This document shows positions 59,716-64,000 of a DNA stretch of 64,000 bases, piece by piece (position 1 is the first letter of the stretch; the number at the start of each line of letters is the position of its first letter). A model generated the notes under the pieces. The model searched no databases. It had not been told where the DNA came from and saw only the letters and a list, made by a program, of their open reading frames with translations. Source of the DNA: Rhodospirillaceae bacterium UBA6219 (GTDB lineage Bacteria; Pseudomonadota; Alphaproteobacteria; Rhodospirillales; Magnetospirillaceae); the NCBI GenBank assembly GCA_002435715.1, contig DISD01000103.1, positions 62,001 to 126,000 on the forward strand, written 5' to 3'. The position numbers and the translations under genes are program-made.

Positions 59716-60993
59716 ATGAACGGCGTGTTCGTGGCCATGGTGGCGGTGGCCTTCGCCGTCGCCGGCTATCGCCAGATCACCTGGGCCGGCGACGGGACGC
59801 CGCCGATGGACGCCTTGGCGACGGCCGCCATCGGCGGCGCCGAGACGGCGGTGCCGCTGGCCATCGGTTTGATCGGCGTGATGGCGCTGTTCCTGGGACT
59901 GCTGAAGGTGGGCGAGGCGGGCGGCCTGCTGCTGCTGGTCGCCCGCGCCCTGCGGCCGCTGATGCGCCGCCTGTTCCCCGAGGTGCCGGACGACCATCCG
60001 GCGATGGGCGCCATGATCCTCAATCTGTCGGCCAACGTGCTGGGGTTGGGCAACGCCGCCACCCCGTTCGGCATCCGCGCCATGCAGGAACTCGACCGGC
60101 TGAACCCCGTGAAGGGCACGGCGTCGAACGCCATGGTGCTGTTCCTGGCGATCAACACCGCCGGGGTGACGATCCTGCCGACCAAGGTGATCGCGCTTCG
60201 CGCCGCCTCGGGCTCCGCCGACCCGGCCGGCATCGTCGCCACGACCCTGTTCGCGACCATCCTGTCCTGCGTCGTCGCGGTCGCCGCGGCCCGGCTGCTT
60301 CAGCGCCTGTGGCCGGTCGAAGCGCCGGCCGGGCCGGCCGAAGCGCCGCCGGACCCGCCGGTCGGCGAGGTGATGCCGGCGCTGGCGGCGGCCCCCTGCC
60401 CCGGCTGGGTGACGGCGGTGTCGCTGGCCGCGATGGTCGGGCTGGTGCCGCTGATGGCGCTGTACGGGCGGCAGCTGTCGCCCTGGATCATTCCGGGCCT
60501 GATCCTCGGCTTGCTATGCTTCGGCTGGGCGCGCGGCGTGCGCGTCTACGAGGTATTCGTCGACGGCGCCCGCGACGGCTTCGACGTGGCGGTGCGCATC
60601 ATTCCCTATCTGGTCGCCATCCTGATGGCCATCGGCATGCTGCGCGGCAGCGGCGCCATGGACCTGTTGATCGCCCCGGTCGGCGAGCTGACGGCGGCCG
60701 TCGGCCTGCCCGCCGAAGGGCTGGTAATGGCGCTGCTGCGCTCGCTGTCGGGATCGGGAGCCTATGGGCTGCTGGCCAGCCTGTTACAGGATCCGGCGGT
60801 TGGGCCGGACAGCTACACCGGCTATCTGGTCAGCACCATCTACGGCTCGACCGAGACGACCTTCTACGTGATCGCCGTCTATTTCGGCGCGGTGCAGATC
60901 CGCCGCATCCGCCACGCCCTGGCCGCCGGCCTGATCGCCGACGCCGCCGCGGTGGCGGCGGCGGTGGCCATCTGCGCCTGGCTGTACGGCTGA
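59716..60993 (+). CDS. SpmA-SpmB-like nucleoside-recognition (gate) membrane protein
   Basis: A 425-residue membrane protein with two nucleoside-recognition gate domains, as if SpmA and SpmB were joined. The first half has LSANVLGLGNAATPFGIRAM and the second ends SGSGAYGLLASLLQDP, STIYGSTETTFYVIAVYFG. In endospore formers SpmAB helps core dehydration; in proteobacteria it is a putative transporter of unknown substrate. The helices are polytopic. It uses GAG- and GCC-rich codons, like the N-terminal half of gdhB. Confidence 0.85.
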   Translation: MNGVFVAMVAVAFAVAGYRQITWAGDGTPPMDALATAAIGGAETAVPLAIGLIGVMALFLGLLKVGEAGGLLLLVARALRPLMRRLFPEVPDDHPAMGAMILNLSANVLGLGNAATPFGIRAMQELDRLNPVKGTASNAMVLFLAINTAGVTILPTKVIALRAASGSADPAGIVATTLFATILSCVVAVAAARLLQRLWPVEAPAGPAEAPPDPPVGEVMPALAAAPCPGWVTAVSLAAMVGLVPLMALYGRQLSPWIIPGLILGLLCFGWARGVRVYEVFVDGARDGFDVAVRIIPYLVAILMAIGMLRGSGAMDLLIAPVGELTAAVGLPAEGLVMALLRSLSGSGAYGLLASLLQDPAVGPDSYTGYLVSTIYGSTETTFYVIAVYFGAVQIRRIRHALAAGLIADAAAVAAAVAICAWLYG

Positions 60994-61051
60994 GGAATAC
61001 GGACCGGCGCGGGCGCCCACTTGAAGCGAGCCGGCATAAGGGTTTGGCGGC

Positions 61052-62542
61052 CTATGCGTTCTTTACAGTCCGGAGTACGGCTGCAAGCTTCCTGGCCGCC
61101 ACTTCCAGCTCCGCGGGCGTATAAGCCGCGAATCCCATCAGGAAACCGGCCTCGCCGTTGTCGGATGCGTGAAGCGCCGACAAACCCAGCAACTCGATGC
61201 CGACGCGCCGTGCCGCGTCTATGGCCGCACGCTCGGACAAGTCACACTTCAACATGCACGGCATCTGGAGTCCGCCGATTGGAACGCGCGGCTCAACGAA
61301 AGCGGAAAGGTGCGTCCGCATGAGGCGGGTGAGGATTCCGAGGCGTTCTGCGTAGATGCCGCGCATCATTCGAACATATGCGCCGAAATGTCCGCCTTCC
61401 ATGAAACGGGCGAGCGTGAGCTGCGCCACCGAGGCGGTATGGCCGTCAAGGAGAGTGCGCGCGGCGGTCATCGGCTTGACGAGTTGCGGGGGCAGCACGA
61501 CATAGCCGATACGCAGACCGGGAAAGAGGGATTTTGTAAAGGTGCCAATGTAGATCGTCCGATTATGCGGGTCGAGGCCCTGCACGCAAGCCGTGGGCTT
61601 GCCGGCGTAGTGGAATTCGCTGTCGTAGTCGTCCTCGATGATCCATGTCTGGTGCCGAGCCGCCCACTCGATCAGGGCGAGACGCCGATCGAGCGCCAGC
61701 GTCGCGCCGGTTGGAAATTGATGGGAGGGGGTCAAAAAGACAGCCCTGGCCTTGTGCGGATCATCAATGATCCGCTCAGCCACGATGCCCTGACAATCGA
61801 CACGAATGGGAACGCATTCGAGACCGGCCGCGTCGAAGGCCTTGCGCGCGCCGTAATAGGCGGGATCTTCGATGAAGATACGCTCTCCGGAATCAAGCAG
61901 CATAATGGCGCAAAGCGTCATGGCCTGCTGTGAGCTGGTCAGAACAAGTACGCTATCGGCGCTGGCGCGGGCACCTCTTTCCAAATTGATATAGTCGGCG
62001 ATCGCGCGCCGAAGCGGCTCCGACCCTTGCGGATCGCCGTGAAGGAGTGCCCGCGTGCCGCTTTCCTTCAGCACCTGCCGTTCCAGACGCTCCCAGAGTT
62101 GAAGCGGAAAGCTGCGCGTCTCCGGCAGGCCCGGCGCAAACGCCCGGGGGACAAGCGGCTCGCGAACGCCACCGCCACGGAACATGGCGGCACCGCGTTT
62201 GCTCAGGTTCGTAGCCTGATTGCGCAGCAGCGCGTTCCGATGTGAGAGCCTGCGGCTGGGCGTGAACTCCGTCATCTCCGCGACGAAACTGCCGCTGCCT
62301 ACGCGCCGGTCGATGAAGCCCTCGGCATGGAGTTGCGCATAGGCGGCCTCGATCGTGTCGCGGGACACGTCGAGCGATTTGGCAAGCGCGCGCGAGGCGG
62401 GCAGCGGCTTACCGGGGCCAAGCGCACCATCAACGATCAGTTGGCGGATCGCCCGCTGAATCCGCGCATGAAGCGGCATAGCCGCATGTGCGGGATGGGC
62501 AAGCCATGCCTTCACGGACTCCAGTTGGGAATGTTTGAACAA
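61052..62542 (-). CDS. MocR/GabR-type PLP-dependent GntR regulator
   Basis: A 496-residue regulator. The N-terminal GntR winged helix covers about 23-90 (ASRALAKSLDVSRDTIEAAYAQLHAEGFI), and the fold-type I aminotransferase-like domain has ILTPSHQFPTG-like TPSHQFPTG, IEDDYDSEF and Lys337 in FTKSLFPG. Such proteins sense amino compounds via PLP. The frame begins with TTG at 62542; the next ATG (residue 22) would clip the family N-terminus. It is divergent from benE, which it may control. Confidence 0.85.
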   Translation of the reverse strand: MFKHSQLESVKAWLAHPAHAAMPLHARIQRAIRQLIVDGALGPGKPLPASRALAKSLDVSRDTIEAAYAQLHAEGFIDRRVGSGSFVAEMTEFTPSRRLSHRNALLRNQATNLSKRGAAMFRGGGVREPLVPRAFAPGLPETRSFPLQLWERLERQVLKESGTRALLHGDPQGSEPLRRAIADYINLERGARASADSVLVLTSSQQAMTLCAIMLLDSGERIFIEDPAYYGARKAFDAAGLECVPIRVDCQGIVAERIIDDPHKARAVFLTPSHQFPTGATLALDRRLALIEWAARHQTWIIEDDYDSEFHYAGKPTACVQGLDPHNRTIYIGTFTKSLFPGLRIGYVVLPPQLVKPMTAARTLLDGHTASVAQLTLARFMEGGHFGAYVRMMRGIYAERLGILTRLMRTHLSAFVEPRVPIGGLQMPCMLKCDLSERAAIDAARRVGIELLGLSALHASDNGEAGFLMGFAAYTPAELEVAARKLAAVLRTVKNA

Positions 62543-62543
62543 A

Positions 62544-62586
62544 TGGTCTGATCTTATCGAAAAAAGTGGATGGGGATATCAGACCA
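62544..62586. promoter_or_regulatory. Inverted repeat in the MocR-benE divergent gap
   Basis: TGGTCTGAT (62544-62552) and ATCAGACCA (62578-62586) are exact reverse complements 25 bases apart. It is a candidate operator for the MocR regulator in the 112-base gap; no other element was recognised there. Confidence 0.5.
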
Positions 62587-62654
62587 TTCATCGGCTAGAA
62601 GTCAAGCGACATCATTGGCTCAAGCCGCGGGCCTTCAGGAGACTCAACAAGATC

Positions 62655-63887
62655 ATGTCGTCCATCTCCTCACCGCCACCCGTCCGTTTAGGTGATCTTG
62701 CCCATCCGGTCGTTGCAGGACTGATCTCCGTCATCGTCAATTATGGCGGAACATTCATTCTGGTCTTTCAGGCGGCGAAGGTTGCTGGCCTCAGCCCCGA
62801 ACTGACGGCATCCTGGGTATGGTCGGTTTCCATCGGCGTGGGACTGACAGGATTTTACCTGAGCTGGCGCTATCGCGAGCCGATCATCACCGCTTGGTCG
62901 ACACCGGCGGCCGCCTTCCTTGTCACGGCGCTCGCGACGACACCCTATCCCGAAACAGTCGGTGCCTACATCATTTCGGCGGCCGCCTTTGTCGCCCTCG
63001 GGCTATCGGGCTATTTCGATAAGGTCATCAACCTGATCCCGCCCGGTATCGCGTCGGGTCTTCTCGCCGGCATACTGTTGCAGTTCGGCATCGGGGCCTT
63101 TGGCGGCGCAACGCTCGACCCGCTGCTGGTCGGACTCCTGATCATCGCCTATGTCCTGCTGAAGCGTTTCACCGCTCGCTTTGCCGTGGTCGGGATATTA
63201 GTGATCGGCCTTGTCTTCCTGCTTGCGCGGGGCCGGGTCGATCTTTCCGGGCTCCAGCTCGAGCTGGCGACGCCGGTGTTCACCATGCCGGAATTCTCGC
63301 TGAATGCGCTCCTGAGCGTCGCGCTGCCGCTGTTCCTGATCACTCTGACCGGCCAATACATGCCTGGCATGCTCGTTCTGCGCAACGACGGCTTCATGAC
63401 CAGCGCCAATCCGATCGTGACGGTGACGGGTCTTGGTTCGCTGATCATGGCGCCGTTTGGCTCGCATGCGTTCAACGTCGCGGCGATCACCGCGGCAATC
63501 GCCACCGGCAAGGAAGCGCATGAAGACCCATCCAAGCGGTGGGTCGCGGGAGTCGCAGCGGCCGTTTTTTATGTGCTCGTCGGCGTGTTCGGAGTAACTC
63601 TCGCGGCGGTCTTCATGGCGTTCCCGGCCACGTTCATCACAACGCTTGCAGGGCTGGCGCTTCTGGGCACGATTGGTGGTAGCTTGGCTGGTGCGATGGC
63701 CGATCCGAAGTCTCGCGAGGCGGCGCTGATAACCTTCCTTGCGTCCGCTGCAAATATCGGCCTGCTGGGGATTGGTGGCGCCTTCTGGGGGCTGGTGATC
63801 GGCCTCGTCGCACACATCGTGCTGAACGGCCGCCTGCCGCTCAAGGAGCGCGTCACGTTGGCGATTGGCAAGAGCGCGGCCGAGTGA
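62655..63887 (+). CDS. benE: BenE-family benzoate/H+ symporter
   Basis: A 410-residue polytopic transporter with about 12 hydrophobic helices. It has family-typical segments: an N-terminal GLISVIVNYGGTF, WSTPAAAFLVT, IPPGIASGLLAGILLQFG, TLTGQYMPGMLVLRNDGF and APFGSHAFNVAAITAAI. It is expected to import benzoate or a related aromatic acid with protons. ATG 62655 fits the family N-terminus; AGGAG lies about 12 bases upstream. No benzoate catabolic genes are visible before the window ends. Confidence 0.88.
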   Translation: MSSISSPPPVRLGDLAHPVVAGLISVIVNYGGTFILVFQAAKVAGLSPELTASWVWSVSIGVGLTGFYLSWRYREPIITAWSTPAAAFLVTALATTPYPETVGAYIISAAAFVALGLSGYFDKVINLIPPGIASGLLAGILLQFGIGAFGGATLDPLLVGLLIIAYVLLKRFTARFAVVGILVIGLVFLLARGRVDLSGLQLELATPVFTMPEFSLNALLSVALPLFLITLTGQYMPGMLVLRNDGFMTSANPIVTVTGLGSLIMAPFGSHAFNVAAITAAIATGKEAHEDPSKRWVAGVAAAVFYVLVGVFGVTLAAVFMAFPATFITTLAGLALLGTIGGSLAGAMADPKSREAALITFLASAANIGLLGIGGAFWGLVIGLVAHIVLNGRLPLKERVTLAIGKSAAE

Positions 63888-63895
63888 TGCGAATG

Positions 63896-64000
63896 CTATG
63901 GATCCTGAGCCACGTAAACCCGCCCTCCCCGAGAAAGGGGTGCGGTCAGGTTCGTCGCTTCGGGCGCCCTCCCGCTGCCCGGCGCCACCGTGATGGGCAA
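63896..64000 (-). other. Open frame reaching the right edge, possible gene 3' end
   Basis: On the minus strand a frame is open from base 64000 to a TAG at 63898-63896 (34 residues, with RGGRVYVAQDP at its end). It may be the 3' end of a gene that starts outside the window. It is too short to recognise. Confidence 0.25.

Overview
The window looks like the chromosome of a GC-rich alphaproteobacterium, most likely a Rhodospirillales member of the Magnetospirillum type. That placement is an inference from the giant NAD-glutamate dehydrogenase, the codon style and the kinds of surface-sugar genes present; no rRNA or other marker gene is visible. About 54 kb is one large surface-polysaccharide and envelope-modification region. 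The last 5 kb is unrelated metabolism and transport.

Layout. (1) 9432 to 1, minus strand: a winged-helix regulator, an RfaH-like antiterminator, then an operon for an unusual sugar or nonulosonate (DegT aminotransferase, CBS+GHMP kinase, NeuD-type acyltransferase, TIM-barrel isomerase, methyltransferase, NeuB-type synthase, class III aminotransferase, SDR). An ops-like element lies in the leader between the RfaH gene and the sugar genes. (2) 9577-12248: NodPQ-like cysD and cysNC for activated sulfate. (3) 12238-14205: a large membrane protein with a paralogue at 49266-51161. (4) 14592-20152: two divergent gene sets that together resemble a Gram-negative Dlt system (DltB-like MBOAT, 43-residue DltX-like peptide, large partner protein; Cys-rich YkgJ-like protein, carrier protein, DltA-like adenylation enzyme). 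A deacetylase-like protein and a GT2 enzyme follow. (5) 21899-27281: genes for 2,3-diacetamido sugar and other amino-sugar synthesis. (6) 27.3-33.9 kb: an AT-richer island with an AlgI/AlgJ-like pair and a radical SAM enzyme, bracketed by two decayed IS481-family elements, each inserted at CTAG. (7) 34159-38168: O-antigen ligase/polymerase, WecB, an HddC-like nucleotidyltransferase and an epimerase. (8) 38414-51161: bi-domain oxidoreductase, initiating phosphoglycosyltransferase, epimerase, ManC, radical SAM enzyme, asparagine synthase, GT2, SGNH protein and membrane protein. (9) 54282-51186: GmhA, SxtJ-like, DUF5989 and carbamoyltransferase. (10) 54340-63887: NAD-GDH, a small membrane protein, a SpmAB-like protein, a MocR regulator and a BenE transporter.

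How it works together. The sugar-nucleotide genes supply amino sugars, a heptose-like sugar, mannose and a nonulosonate-like acid. The phosphoglycosyltransferase starts the chain on undecaprenyl phosphate. GT2 enzymes and the ligase/polymerase build or attach it, and several systems decorate it: two MBOAT modules, carbamoylation, possible sulfation, amidation and O/N-acetylation. No Wzx flippase or ABC exporter was recognised here.

The most interesting candidate system is the Dlt-like module at 14.6-20.2 kb. Its 43-residue peptide ends in VVYGQF. The DUF5989 peptide at 53 kb ends in FIYTLF, which matches the FxYxxF C-terminal pattern described for DltX.
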